A stretch of 64,000 bases of DNA from Klebsiella pneumoniae (GTDB lineage Bacteria; Desulfobacterota; Binatia; UBA12015): positions 1 through 64,000 of the forward strand of contig CAMBZJ010000016.1 in assembly GCA_945872365.1 (NCBI GenBank). The letters run 5' to 3'. Shown here one piece after another: positions 15,945 to 26,724 of this stretch. Within the stretch, counting starts at the first letter, position 1. Each line of letters starts with the position of its first letter. Made by a program: the position numbers and the translations under genes. The notes below the pieces were generated by a model. It had not been told where the DNA came from. It saw nothing but the letters and a program-made list of their open reading frames with translations, and ran no database searches.

Positions 15945-17375
15945 ATGTGGAACTCCAACCTCGACCCGGCGCAAGCGGAGCCGGCCCGGCTCTTCGAGCG
16001 GCTCGCCGGGGAACCCGGCGCCTTCTGGATCGACGCCGGCGACGGCACGGACGCGTTTCTCTCCGCCTGGCCCGACGCCCGATTGTCGATCGAGCGCGGG
16101 GGTCAGGTCAAGCTCGAAGACGGCGGCCGGCATCGAACCTTGGCCGACGACCCGCTCGCGGCACTGGAGCGCTTCGTCTCCGAGGGCACCTCGGCGGCAC
16201 CAGCCGGGCGCGCGCCGCGGGTCGTCGGCGCCCTCGCCTACGACCTCGGTCCGTCGATCGAGCCGCGCATGCGGCTCGCCCGTGGCGCGGGCGACGGCCT
16301 GCCGCTCGCCGTACTCGCCCGCTACCCGGCGGTGGCGGTCTGCCGGCGCGAGCGGCCTGACGCGGCCTGGTCGGTGCACGTCGAGGCCGATCGCCCCGAA
16401 GCGGCGGAGCGACTGGTCGCCGCACTGCGCGCGCCTGCATCCGCGCGCCCGGTCGCGCAGGCCGCTTCGGTGCTGACGGAGTCGCCGGACCGCGAGGAGT
16501 ACCTGCGTGCGGTGGCACGAGCGCAGGAACTCATCGCGCGGGGCGACCTCTACCAGGTGAACCTCGCGCAGCGCTTCGTCGTCGACGACGTCGCCGACCC
16601 GGCCCGGATCTTCCTGCGGTTGCGCGAGGTGCAGCCGATGGCGCGCGGATGCTTCCTCGACGCGGGCGGGTTCACCCTCCTCTCGAACTCGCCCGAGAGG
16701 TTCCTGCGCGTCCGTGACGACGGGATCGAGACCGAGCCGATCAAGGGCACGCGCCCCCGCGGAGCGTCGGCGCCCGAGGACGACGCCCAGCGGCACGACC
16801 TCACGTCCGACACGAAGGAGCGCGCCGAGCACGTCATGATCGTCGACCTCGAGCGCAACGACCTGGGCCGCGTCTGTCGCAGCGGCAGCGTCACCGTGCC
16901 CTCCCTCATGCGGGTCGAATCCTTCGCGACGCTGCACCACATGGTCTCGACGGTGCGGGGCCGCCTGCGACCGGAGGTCGGCCTCGCCGACCTGCTGCGC
17001 GCGACCTTTCCCGGCGGATCGGTGACCGGCGCGCCCAAGATCCGGGCGACGCAGGTGATCGCGGAACTCGAGGCCGGACCGCGCGGCTTCTACACCGGGG
17101 CGCTGCTGTGGTTTCGCGGCCCGCGCGACTTCGATTCGAACATTGCGATCCGCACCGCCGTCGTCCGCGACGGGCGACTCGTCCACAGCGTCGGTGCGGG
17201 TATCGTCGCCGACTCCGACGCCGAGCGCGAGGTCCGCGAGTGCCGCCTGAAGGCCGCTCCGCTTCTCCGTGCGGCGGGACTCTCCGACGATGCCGTCGCG
17301 GTACGAAGGTCGCCCGCGAACGCCGGCCTCGCCTCCCCGGTCGTCGAGGGGCACGGCACGGAGCCGTCGCGGTGA
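15945..17375 (+). CDS. pabB: Aminodeoxychorismate synthase component I
   Basis: A 476-aa chorismate-binding enzyme making 4-amino-4-deoxychorismate for folate. The core motifs are RGDLYQVNLAQRF, FLRVRDDGIETEPIKGTRPR, ERAEHVMIVDLERNDLGRVC and FPGGSVTGAPKIRA. PIKGT, with Lys, is the ADC synthase signature; anthranilate synthase has PIAGT, so this is PabB rather than TrpE. No glutamine amidotransferase domain is fused and none is adjacent, so PabA must be encoded elsewhere. The start at 15945 has only a weak GGGAAAG upstream. The stop overlaps the pabC start as GTGA, so the two folate enzymes are translationally coupled. Confidence 0.93.
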   Translation: MWNSNLDPAQAEPARLFERLAGEPGAFWIDAGDGTDAFLSAWPDARLSIERGGQVKLEDGGRHRTLADDPLAALERFVSEGTSAAPAGRAPRVVGALAYDLGPSIEPRMRLARGAGDGLPLAVLARYPAVAVCRRERPDAAWSVHVEADRPEAAERLVAALRAPASARPVAQAASVLTESPDREEYLRAVARAQELIARGDLYQVNLAQRFVVDDVADPARIFLRLREVQPMARGCFLDAGGFTLLSNSPERFLRVRDDGIETEPIKGTRPRGASAPEDDAQRHDLTSDTKERAEHVMIVDLERNDLGRVCRSGSVTVPSLMRVESFATLHHMVSTVRGRLRPEVGLADLLRATFPGGSVTGAPKIRATQVIAELEAGPRGFYTGALLWFRGPRDFDSNIAIRTAVVRDGRLVHSVGAGIVADSDAEREVRECRLKAAPLLRAAGLSDDAVAVRRSPANAGLASPVVEGHGTEPSR

Positions 17376-18358
17376 GGCACGTGCGACCGCCGCGGCCGAA
17401 CGCCGGCTTCGCCTGGGTCGACGGTACCATCCTCCCCGCCGCGCGCGCGTCCGTCCCGGTCTTCGACCGAGGCTTCCTCTACGGCGAGGCGTTCTTCGAG
17501 ACGCTGCTCGTCCGCGATGGACGCCCGCTTCTGTGGCGACCTCACCTCAAGCGCCTGCATGCGAGCCTCGCGCACTTCGCGATCCCACGTCCCGAACACG
17601 ACCTCGGGAGCGCCGCGGCGGATCTGCTCGCGGCCTGCCGGCTTCGCGACGCGGCACTGCGCATCACGGTCACGCGCGGCACGGGCGAGGGACTCGCCGC
17701 GCCAGAGGGAACGCGCCCCACCGTCGTGATGACGCTGCGCCCCCTGCCGCCCGGACTCGACGAGAACCGCGTGCACGGCATCACCGCGGTGAGGCTCGCT
17801 TTCGGGCAGGGGCTCGCTCGGCCCGCCGCAGGCCACAAGAACGTCGACTACCTCGCGGCAATCGCCGGCCGGCGTGCGGCCGTGCGCGACGGCGCAAGCG
17901 ACGCGATCTTCGTCGAAGCCGATGGCCGGGTGAGCGAGGCGACGACGAGCAACCTCTTCATGGTCCGCCGAGGACGCCTGGCGACGCCTCCCGACGCGGC
18001 GGGCTGCCTCCCCGGCGTCACCCGCGACGTCGTGCTCGTCCTCGCCCGCCGCGCGGGTCTCGACGTGCGCGAGGCGCCGATCGCGGCGGCCGCACTCGAC
18101 CGCGCCGACGAGATCCTGCTCACCTCCTCCATCGCCGAGGTGGTTCCGGTCGTTGTCCTCGACGGACGACCGGTCGGAAGCGGGCGCCCGGGGCCGGTCG
18201 CCCTGCGATTACAGGAACTCTACCGGGCCTTCCTCGCTCGCTCGCTCGCCGCGACGACGCCGCGAGGGCGACGGCGCCCGTCCATACCCGGGCCGCATCC
18301 ACCCTCGCGGCGAGGGGCTTGGCGGTCGCAAGCCCGGCTGGCACGCGGCCGGCCATGA
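17372..18358 (+). CDS. pabC: Class IV aminotransferase, probable aminodeoxychorismate lyase
   Basis: A 328-aa PLP-dependent fold-type IV enzyme. Next to pabB it most likely removes pyruvate from aminodeoxychorismate to give p-aminobenzoate; the family also includes branched-chain and D-amino acid aminotransferases. Motifs: VFDRGFLYGEAFFETLLV, PLP lysine K156 in GHKNVDYLA, VSEATTSNLFMV and LPGVTRDVVL. The GTG start at 17372 overlaps the pabB stop by 4 nt. Typical family members end near residue 285; the last 40-50 residues here (from about 18220) are Arg/Pro/Ser-rich without family resemblance and run up to a permease remnant, so the C terminus may be a read-through tail created by decay of the downstream DNA. 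Confidence 0.87.
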   Translation: MRHVRPPRPNAGFAWVDGTILPAARASVPVFDRGFLYGEAFFETLLVRDGRPLLWRPHLKRLHASLAHFAIPRPEHDLGSAAADLLAACRLRDAALRITVTRGTGEGLAAPEGTRPTVVMTLRPLPPGLDENRVHGITAVRLAFGQGLARPAAGHKNVDYLAAIAGRRAAVRDGASDAIFVEADGRVSEATTSNLFMVRRGRLATPPDAAGCLPGVTRDVVLVLARRAGLDVREAPIAAAALDRADEILLTSSIAEVVPVVVLDGRPVGSGRPGPVALRLQELYRAFLARSLAATTPRGRRRPSIPGPHPPSRRGAWRSQARLARGRP

Positions 18359-18372
18359 CGCGGATCCGACAG

Positions 18373-18590
18373 ATCCACGGCCAAGCCGATCGAGTTGCTC
18401 TTCGAAGAGATGGCCGGCACACCGGCCGGAGATGGTCCTCGGGCAGATGACCCTGAGCGCGCTCGGCATCGGCTGCATCATCGGCGCCGGCATCTTCGTG
18501 CGGACGCGGCTCGCAGCGAACCGGTTCGCGGGCCCCGGACTCGTCCTCTCGTTCGTCGTCGCCGGAATCGGCTGTGCCCTGCGTCGGGCC
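18373..18590 (+). pseudogene. Remnant of an amino acid permease (APC family), frameshifted
   Basis: Two pieces of the N terminus of an APC-type amino acid permease in different frames. The first reads TAKPIELLFEEMAGTPAG, matching the usual KPIEQLL-type opening. Near 18430 the reading shifts by one frame and continues VLGQMTLSALGIGCIIGAGI and FVRTRLAANRFAGPGLVLSF, the first two transmembrane segments of the family with the conserved GIGAIIGAGIF-type motif. Nothing of the remaining ten or so helices follows; the opposite-strand lipoprotein gene starts at 18595. This is a decayed, truncated gene and not expressed as a transporter. Confidence 0.75.
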
Positions 18591-18594
18591 GTCC

Positions 18595-19097
18595 TCAGGT
18601 GCCGAGCAGGAACGGCAGCGCCGTCATGCCTGCGCCGATCAGGATGCTGAGCGTCGACATCGCGGCCTCCTCCGCCTTCTCGGAGAACGGCCGTTCCTCG
18701 TGGCCCGCCGACGGGGCCTTGCCGGTCTCGTGACCATGACGGTCGGGTTCGCCCGGATCCTCGAGCAGTTCGCCCGCACCCGCGGTGGTCGCGGAACGCT
18801 CCTGGCGGAGCGCCTCGACCTCGCTGCCCGCATCAAAGGGTTCGCCGCCGACCGGCTCCCCGTCGGCGGCGTCGCGGGGCTCGCGATTCGGGTCGGCCAG
18901 CCAACCGACGCTGGGTGCGTTCTCGTGCCAGACCTCGTTGGTCCACTTCGTGCCGAAGCCGTCGTCGAAGAACGGGTCCTCGAAGGGATCGTTGGCCGCG
19001 TCGTGCTTGGTGCCGCTGCAGGCCGCGAACAGGAAGAGCGCCATCGCGACCGCGATCGCGGCGGCCCGGCGGATCCGGCTCGTCGGATGGACCGGTG

Positions 19098-19101
<4 letters not shown>
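18595..19101 (-). CDS. Putative lipoprotein coupled to uvrA
   Basis: A 168-aa protein I do not recognise. It has an N-terminal signal with a lipobox ([10 protein letters not shown], Cys about 28), an acidic aromatic patch ([20 protein letters not shown]), a charged middle rich in Glu/Gly/Asp and a hydrophobic C-terminal segment ([19 protein letters not shown]) that could be a second anchor or an amphipathic tail. GGAGG lies 5 nt before the ATG. The ATG overlaps the uvrA stop as ATGA, so it is translated from the uvrA mRNA even though an envelope lipoprotein has no obvious DNA-repair role. The ORF track extends it to 20664 through uvrA in another frame, which is a shadow. Confidence 0.75.
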
Positions 19102-21980
<2,879 letters not shown>

Positions 21981-22188
21981 GAACCACTTCCGACTCTAGC
22001 GCGCCGCGCGACCGCGGGCCACGTCGGCGGTCGCGCCACGAGACGCGGGGCCCGAGCGCGGCGTCGAGGGCCGGCGGCCGGTCCGCCCCGGCCTGCCGGC
22101 GGGGGAGACCGAGGGCGGTGCCGCGGGTCGGGACCGCGGACCTCGCGCGCGCCGGCCCGACCAAGGCGCCCCCACCGTCCCCGGAATC

Positions 22189-22590
22189 TCAGCGACAATC
22201 AGCGGTGCAGTTGGCGGCCGTCTCGGGTCCATCACAGGTGCCGTCGCCGCAGCAGGAGGAAGTCTGTCCGGCGACGCACGGGGTGGGGTCGTCCCCGCCG
22301 GGGACGGGCTCTACTCCACCTGCGCCCCGCACGGCGGTCTCGCCATGCAGGCAACCGATGAACAGGTTCTCGCCGGCGCCAGCGACATGGTAGTGATACC
22401 CGCGGGTCGCGTCGCGATGGCCGCGACAGTCGTCGAGATCCGTCGGCGTCGTGCCGTCACCTTCCGACATCGCGTGCATCGCGTATCCGTCGATGGCGAA
22501 GCCGATCAGCGCCGCATGGCCGTCACCTTTCTCGATCTTTCGAGAGCAGCCCGTGGCTGCATGGTAGTGGTATCCCACGGCGAGGTTCAC
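22189..22590 (-). pseudogene. YHYH-domain protein fragment, 5' end missing
   Basis: 133 codons from a GTG at 22590. They contain the second half of a YHYH domain: NLAVGYHYHAATGCS, ALIGFAIDGYAMHAM, LDDCRGHRDATRGYHYHVAG, NLFIGCLHG. After a Gly/Pro linker comes a Cys-rich tail, CCGDGTCDGPETAANCTADC, a motif common in secreted delta-type proteins. Intact family members carry a signal peptide and about 100 more residues before this point; here there is neither. The open frame continues upstream as REHFGGHVN, and fragments of related look (LDYVGGGVGS) appear in a neighbouring frame, suggesting 5' frameshifts. I treat it as a truncated remnant; a short functional version cannot be excluded. Confidence 0.55.
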
Positions 22591-22767
22591 GTGCCCGCCA
22601 AAGTGCTCCCGACTCCGCCGCCGACGTAGTCGAGTGTCCGGGGGAGTGCGGGTCGCACTCGCAACGGAAGACCCTCCCGGGGCCGGATTCGTTAGGGCGA
22701 TTCTGGGGCGGCCCGGGATGATTCACCCGGGCCTTGCACAACGGCCGCCCTGCGGGAAGATCCAAGG

Positions 22768-22995
22768 GTGCCCGACCGCGACGCCGACGATTCGGTCCCC
22801 GCTTCCCGTGCAACCGGGGCGCGGACGGGCCCCGACCCCGGGCTGTGCGGCTCCTGCACCCACGTGCGCGTCGTCGAGACTCGGCGCGGCAGCGAGTTCT
22901 GGATGTGCGGTCTCGCCGCGAGCGACCCGGGGTTTAGGCGCTATCCCGCTTTGCCGGTCCGGACATGCGCGGGGTGGCGGTCGTCGGAGCGCTGA
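22768..22995 (+). CDS. Small conserved Cys-containing protein, 75 aa
   Basis: A short protein whose C-terminal 50 residues look like a conserved, uncharacterised module: CGSCTHVRVVETRRGSEFWM, then CGLAASDPGFRRYPALPV and RTCAGW. The CxxC...C...C spacing suggests a zinc-ribbon-like or metal-binding knuckle. The RGS-x-F...C...D-x-x-F-x-x-YP-x-LPV pattern is one I recall from small proteins of high-GC bacteria, without a known function. The N-terminal 25 residues are disordered-looking. The start is a GTG with weak GGGAAGA upstream. It stands alone between a YHYH fragment and a convergent amidohydrolase, with a hairpin 22 nt after its stop. Confidence 0.65.
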   Translation: MPDRDADDSVPASRATGARTGPDPGLCGSCTHVRVVETRRGSEFWMCGLAASDPGFRRYPALPVRTCAGWRSSER

Positions 22996-23016
22996 CCACC
23001 GTCGGCGTGGTTATTC

Positions 23017-23051
23017 CTGCGGGCGCGACAGCCGTCGCCGCGCGCCCGCAG
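23017..23051. terminator. Hairpin between convergent genes
   Basis: Perfect 11-bp stem CTGCGGGCGCG/CGCGCCCGCAG with a 13-nt loop, between the small Cys protein (+) and the amidohydrolase (-). No U-tract on either strand. Confidence 0.5.
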
Positions 23052-23061
23052 GCCCGACCGA

Positions 23062-24177
23062 TTACTGGAGCTTGTAGAGCTTGATCGCGTTACCGGCGAG
23101 GATCTTGTGCAATTCGTCGGCCGGCACGCCCTGCGCCATCTCGCGGATCTGCTTGCGCGAATAGGGCCACTCGGTGCCGTGGTGCGGGTAGTCGGTCGAC
23201 CACATGAGGTTGTCGACGCCGATCCGGTGCCGATTCTCGAGCGCGTAGGTGTCCTTCATGAAGGTCGAGTGCCAGTTGCGGCGGTAGTAGTCCGAGGGCT
23301 GCATCTTGAGATTGCAGTTCGCCCAGCGGCGGTTGCGCCAGTAGCGATCGTCGAGTTGCTCGAGGAAGTAGGGGATCCAGCCCGATCCGGCCTCGACGCC
23401 GACCATCTGCAGGCGCGGGAAGCGGTCGAACACCTCGGAGATGATCATCTGGCCCATGAACTTCGGCATGTCGAGCATGCCGGTGGTGGCGAGACCCGGG
23501 ATGTCGCCGCCCTGCTGCCCGGTCGCCTTGGGCGGAGGAGAGAAACGCTGCGTGAGGCGCACGTGGATGTGGATCGGGACGTCGAGATCCTGAGCCTTCG
23601 CCCAGAACGGATCGTCGGCGGTCGAGAGCTGATCGTTGCCGCTCGGCCAGCAGACGATCGCCGCTCCCTTGGCCCCCATCTTCACGACGCGCTCGAGCTC
23701 GGCGGCGGCCGCGGCCGCGCCGATCGCGGGGATGTAGGCGAGGCCGATGAGTCGATTGCGATCGGGCTTGCAGAACTCCTGGAAGATCCAGTTGTTGAGC
23801 GCCTGCAGTCCGGCGACCTGCGCCTCGTCGTCCTTCATCCGGTAAAAGTGGCCGAGCATGCGACCGCTGCTGAAGATGACCTCCGCGTCGACGCCGTCGC
23901 GGTCCTGCTCGAGCAGGCGCGGCTCTCCCTTGAAGTAGCCCTGGTGCATCGTGTCATAGGTGACGCCGGTCCACTTGAGCGAGTGCTCGTCCTTGCCGGC
24001 GGCTGCGTAGATCCCCAGCGGCGAGGGTTCCCCCGCACCGTAGTCCCACGCATCGCCGCCGTCACTGTCCTTGACGAGCGTGGGGGCGATGCCCTGCCAC
24101 TTCGCCGGGAGCCAGTCCGACCACAGGTTGGGCGGCTCGATGAAGTGCGCGTCAGCAGAGACCAATCGGTGTGCCAT
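23062..24177 (-). CDS. Amidohydrolase-2 family protein
   Basis: A 371-aa TIM-barrel metal-dependent hydrolase or decarboxylase of the amidohydrolase_2 type. Likely metal ligands: DAHFIE near the N terminus (D-x-H), IHIHV in the middle, and the late Asp in STDYPHHGTEWP. MVGVEAGSGWIPYFLEQLDD is a family hallmark. Relatives include aminocarboxymuconate-semialdehyde decarboxylase and many uncharacterised proteins in aromatic or terpenoid breakdown gene sets, so the reaction cannot be fixed. The ATG at 24177 has GGGAGGGGA about 8 nt upstream; the ORF-track start at 24255 has none. It stands alone, in the same direction as pdxB but 134 nt apart. Confidence 0.88.
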   Translation of the reverse strand: MAHRLVSADAHFIEPPNLWSDWLPAKWQGIAPTLVKDSDGGDAWDYGAGEPSPLGIYAAAGKDEHSLKWTGVTYDTMHQGYFKGEPRLLEQDRDGVDAEVIFSSGRMLGHFYRMKDDEAQVAGLQALNNWIFQEFCKPDRNRLIGLAYIPAIGAAAAAAELERVVKMGAKGAAIVCWPSGNDQLSTADDPFWAKAQDLDVPIHIHVRLTQRFSPPPKATGQQGGDIPGLATTGMLDMPKFMGQMIISEVFDRFPRLQMVGVEAGSGWIPYFLEQLDDRYWRNRRWANCNLKMQPSDYYRRNWHSTFMKDTYALENRHRIGVDNLMWSTDYPHHGTEWPYSRKQIREMAQGVPADELHKILAGNAIKLYKLQ

Positions 24178-24311
24178 GATCCATCCCCTCCCGGGCAGGC
24201 GAAAAAGTCCGAACGAAGATTCGGAAGTCCAAACAGTACTTCGGCAAGTCCTCATCGACTAACTACCCGGGATGTCGGCCGACGCAAGGGCCCCTCCCCG
24301 CCGCGGCCCGT

Positions 24312-25457
24312 TCAGGTCCCGGGCCGGGCGAAACCCAGGTCCTCGAGCACCTGCCGCTCGGCTGGACCGATCCCGGCCCCGGGGATCCGGAAGGACCCGA
24401 ACTCCCGGCGTTGCGGGTAGTTGCGGCGCAGTGCGTCGAAGGCTTGCCCCCGGCCCACGGCAGGGCCCGCGCAAGCCGCGCGCAGGGCCGCGTCGTCGCG
24501 TCGCAGCGGCACCGCGGCGGCCACCGCGGCGCGGATCGCCGCCCGGCCACTCCCCCCGACCCGGAGATCGGTCGGCCCTTCCTCGAGCGCGACCGTCGAC
24601 TCCTCGAAGGACTCGCCGAGGAAGTGCGCCAGCGCGCGGGCGATCATCCGCGTGCCCTCCACCTTGCCGTCGAGCGAGTAGCCGGCGACGTGCGGGGTAC
24701 CGAAGGCCACGCGCTCGACGAGCGCGGGATCCGGTTCGGGTTCGCCCTCCCAGACGTCGAGGACTGCGAGGGGCGGTGTTTCCGATGCGAGCGCGCGCAA
24801 CAGCGCCGGGCCGTCCACCACCGGACCGCGCGAGGAGTTGAGCAGCATCGCTCGCTCGACGAACCGGGCGAGTTCCGCCGAGCCGACCAGGTGATGCGTC
24901 GGATGCGGGCCGCCTCGCACCAGCGGCACGTGCAGCGTGATCGCGTCGGCCGCGTCGAGCAACTGCTCGAAGGGAACGAAACCCGTCACCCCCTCGGCCT
25001 GCGCCCGCGGCGGATCGCAGCACAGGACGCGGAGCCCGAGTGCGGGCGCGAGCCGGGCGACGAGCGATCCGACGTGGCCCACACCGACGACGCCGAGCGT
25101 GCGCCCTTCCCAGGAGAGACCGCGTTCGGCCTCCACCTCCAGCAGCGCCGCGATCACCCATTCCGCCACCGAACGCGCGTTGCAACCCGGTGCGCTCGCG
25201 AACGCGATGCCGCGGCGATCGAGGAAGTCGACGTCGACGTGGTCGATGCCGATCGTCGCCGTGCCGACGAAGCGCACCGGGCTGCCCGCGAGCAGGGCCT
25301 CGTCCACCCGCGTCACCGAGCGGACGACGAGCGCGTCGGCCCAGGCCACCGCGGCACCGTCGATCGCCCGACCGGGAGCCCGTCGCACCTCGCCGAAGCG
25401 CGCGAAGGCCGCCTCGGCCAGCGGGACCGCCTCGTCGACCAGAATGCGCAGCGCCAT
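24312..25457 (-). CDS. pdxB: 4-phosphoerythronate dehydrogenase
   Basis: A 381-aa NAD-dependent 2-hydroxyacid dehydrogenase that oxidises 4-phosphoerythronate in pyridoxal phosphate synthesis. PdxB-specific motifs are present: GTATIGIDHVDVDFL, APGCNARSVAEWVIAAL, VVGVGHVGSLVAR (nucleotide-binding GxGxxG) and HVAGYSLDGKVEGT. RRNYPQRREFGSFRIP belongs to the C-terminal dimerisation region. The length matches E. coli PdxB (378). With pdxA at 46969 it indicates the DXP-dependent B6 route. The ATG at 25457 begins a canonical MALRILVDEAVPLAEAAF. No operon partners in B6 synthesis are adjacent. Confidence 0.93.
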   Translation of the reverse strand: MALRILVDEAVPLAEAAFARFGEVRRAPGRAIDGAAVAWADALVVRSVTRVDEALLAGSPVRFVGTATIGIDHVDVDFLDRRGIAFASAPGCNARSVAEWVIAALLEVEAERGLSWEGRTLGVVGVGHVGSLVARLAPALGLRVLCCDPPRAQAEGVTGFVPFEQLLDAADAITLHVPLVRGGPHPTHHLVGSAELARFVERAMLLNSSRGPVVDGPALLRALASETPPLAVLDVWEGEPEPDPALVERVAFGTPHVAGYSLDGKVEGTRMIARALAHFLGESFEESTVALEEGPTDLRVGGSGRAAIRAAVAAAVPLRRDDAALRAACAGPAVGRGQAFDALRRNYPQRREFGSFRIPGAGIGPAERQVLEDLGFARPGT

Positions 25458-25532
25458 GCGCGTGGCTTAGCCGGCAAGGTCGTGGCACCGCCACCACTGG
25501 CGTGAGCCGCCGCGCGATGGCACGGTGTCGGA

Positions 25533-26174
25533 ATGCTCTCCGCCACGCAGGATCCCGGCCGACTCTCCCCGGAGCTGCGCCGCGCGATGGGCGAGCGCCT
25601 CGCCGGTTTTGCGAGAGTCGCCTGCGCACCGGAGGGGCGCGCCCCGGCCGCGGTCGCGATCGCACTGCTCGACGACGAGCAAGGACGTGCCTGCTTCGTG
25701 CTCACCCGCAGGGCCTCGCGGCTCTCGAATCACGGCGGACAATGGGCCCTCCCAGGCGGGCGGCTCGACGACGGGGAGGATGCCGTCGCCGCGGCGCTGC
25801 GCGAGTTGCGCGAGGAGGTCGGCCTCGACGCCGAACCCCGCGACGTGATCGGCCTGCTCGACGACTACCCGACGCGTTCGGGCTTCGTCATCACGCCCGT
25901 CGTGGTCTGGGCCGGTGCGTCGGCGGACCTGCTTCCCGATCCGCGCGAGGTCGCGGCCGCCTACCGGATTCCCCTCGAGGAACTCGACCATCCCGAGATC
26001 CCCCGCCTGCGCAGGATCCCGGAGAGCGATCGGCCGGTGATCTCGATCCCGCTCGCCGGCCACGACGTACATGCACCGACCGCTGCGGTCGTCTACCAGT
26101 TCCGCGAGGTCGCACTCCATGGGCGCGAGACCCGCGTCGCCCACTTCGAGCAACCGGTCTTCGCCTGGCGCTGA
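25533..26174 (+). CDS. Nudix hydrolase, CoA pyrophosphatase-like
   Basis: A 213-aa pyrophosphohydrolase. The Nudix box is complete: GGRLDDGEDAVAAALRELRE followed by EVGLD, with the preceding SNHGGQWALPGG resembling the CoA/ADP-ribose class (the family hallmark is LSxHxGQxxFPGG, here SNHGGQWALPGG). It probably hydrolyses CoA or a related dinucleotide in the cytosol; specificity is uncertain. The ATG at 25533 has no strong ribosome-binding site. It is divergent from pdxB and convergent with a broken dienelactone hydrolase whose 3' end lies 12 nt after its stop. Confidence 0.88.
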   Translation: MLSATQDPGRLSPELRRAMGERLAGFARVACAPEGRAPAAVAIALLDDEQGRACFVLTRRASRLSNHGGQWALPGGRLDDGEDAVAAALRELREEVGLDAEPRDVIGLLDDYPTRSGFVITPVVVWAGASADLLPDPREVAAAYRIPLEELDHPEIPRLRRIPESDRPVISIPLAGHDVHAPTAAVVYQFREVALHGRETRVAHFEQPVFAWR

Positions 26175-26186
26175 GGCCCGGGGCTC

Positions 26187-26563
26187 TCAGCTGCGCAGCG
26201 TGCGATCGAGAAACGCCGTCGCGCGACGCCACGCGAGTTCGGCACAGGCCGCGTCGTAGACCTCCGGTCGCCGCTCGTTCATGAAGGCGTGCTGCGCGTC
26301 GTAGCGGAACAGCTCGGCGGCGACGCCACCGGCCTTCATCGCCGCCTCGAGCGAATCCACCGCGGCCGGCGTGCACCAGTCGTCGCGGTGGGCGAAGTGG
26401 CCGCTGAAGGGTACGCGGATCTTCGCGGGGTCGGCGGCCGCGACCGGCCCCACCACTCCTGGATCATGACGAAGCCGGGGCTGCCCGCCCCGGCCGGCGG
26501 GACCGCGACGTAGGCCGGGCAGCCGCCGCCGTCGGGACGTAAGACCTCGATCATCTCACCCAT
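26187..26563 (-). pseudogene. Dienelactone hydrolase, internal deletion with frameshift
   Basis: Both ends of a dienelactone hydrolase are present and the middle is missing. From an ATG at 26563 with AAGGAGGAATCGCAC upstream the reading is MGEMIEVLRPDGGGCPAYVA...FVMIQEWWG, the normal N terminus. At about 26441-26458 it jumps, in another frame, to GPVAAADPAKIRVPFSGHFA, then HRDDWCTPAAVDSLEAAMKA and YDAQHAFMNERRPEVYDAAC, the normal C terminus. The gap removes roughly 100 residues, including the nucleophile-Cys elbow; the later Asp (HRDDW) and His (QHAF) remain. The join contains GGGGCC, a possible microhomology. The product cannot be a functional hydrolase. Assembly error is an alternative. Confidence 0.85.
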
Positions 26564-26724
26564 GTGCGATTCCTCCTTCGCCGGGCAGGATGCCCGGAAG
26601 TGGCGACTCGGCACGACCCTTGAGAGCCGCGCCGAGTCGCCGCATCGAGTGTCGTGATTTTTTTCCCAGAGGCGCAACCCCAACGGTCGGGGCCTGTTTT
26701 ATCGCGACAGGAGGGTTCCTGACG

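Noticed and set aside
22523-22813. 96-aa minus-strand ORF MHGKRGPNRRRRG...
   Set aside because: Overlaps the YHYH fragment in another frame; Arg-rich with no family look. At most it holds the shifted start of the YHYH gene.
26650-26672. Run of seven T (GTGATTTTTTTCCC) as a terminator
   Set aside because: No stable stem precedes it on either strand, and it lies upstream of the Gly-rich gene.
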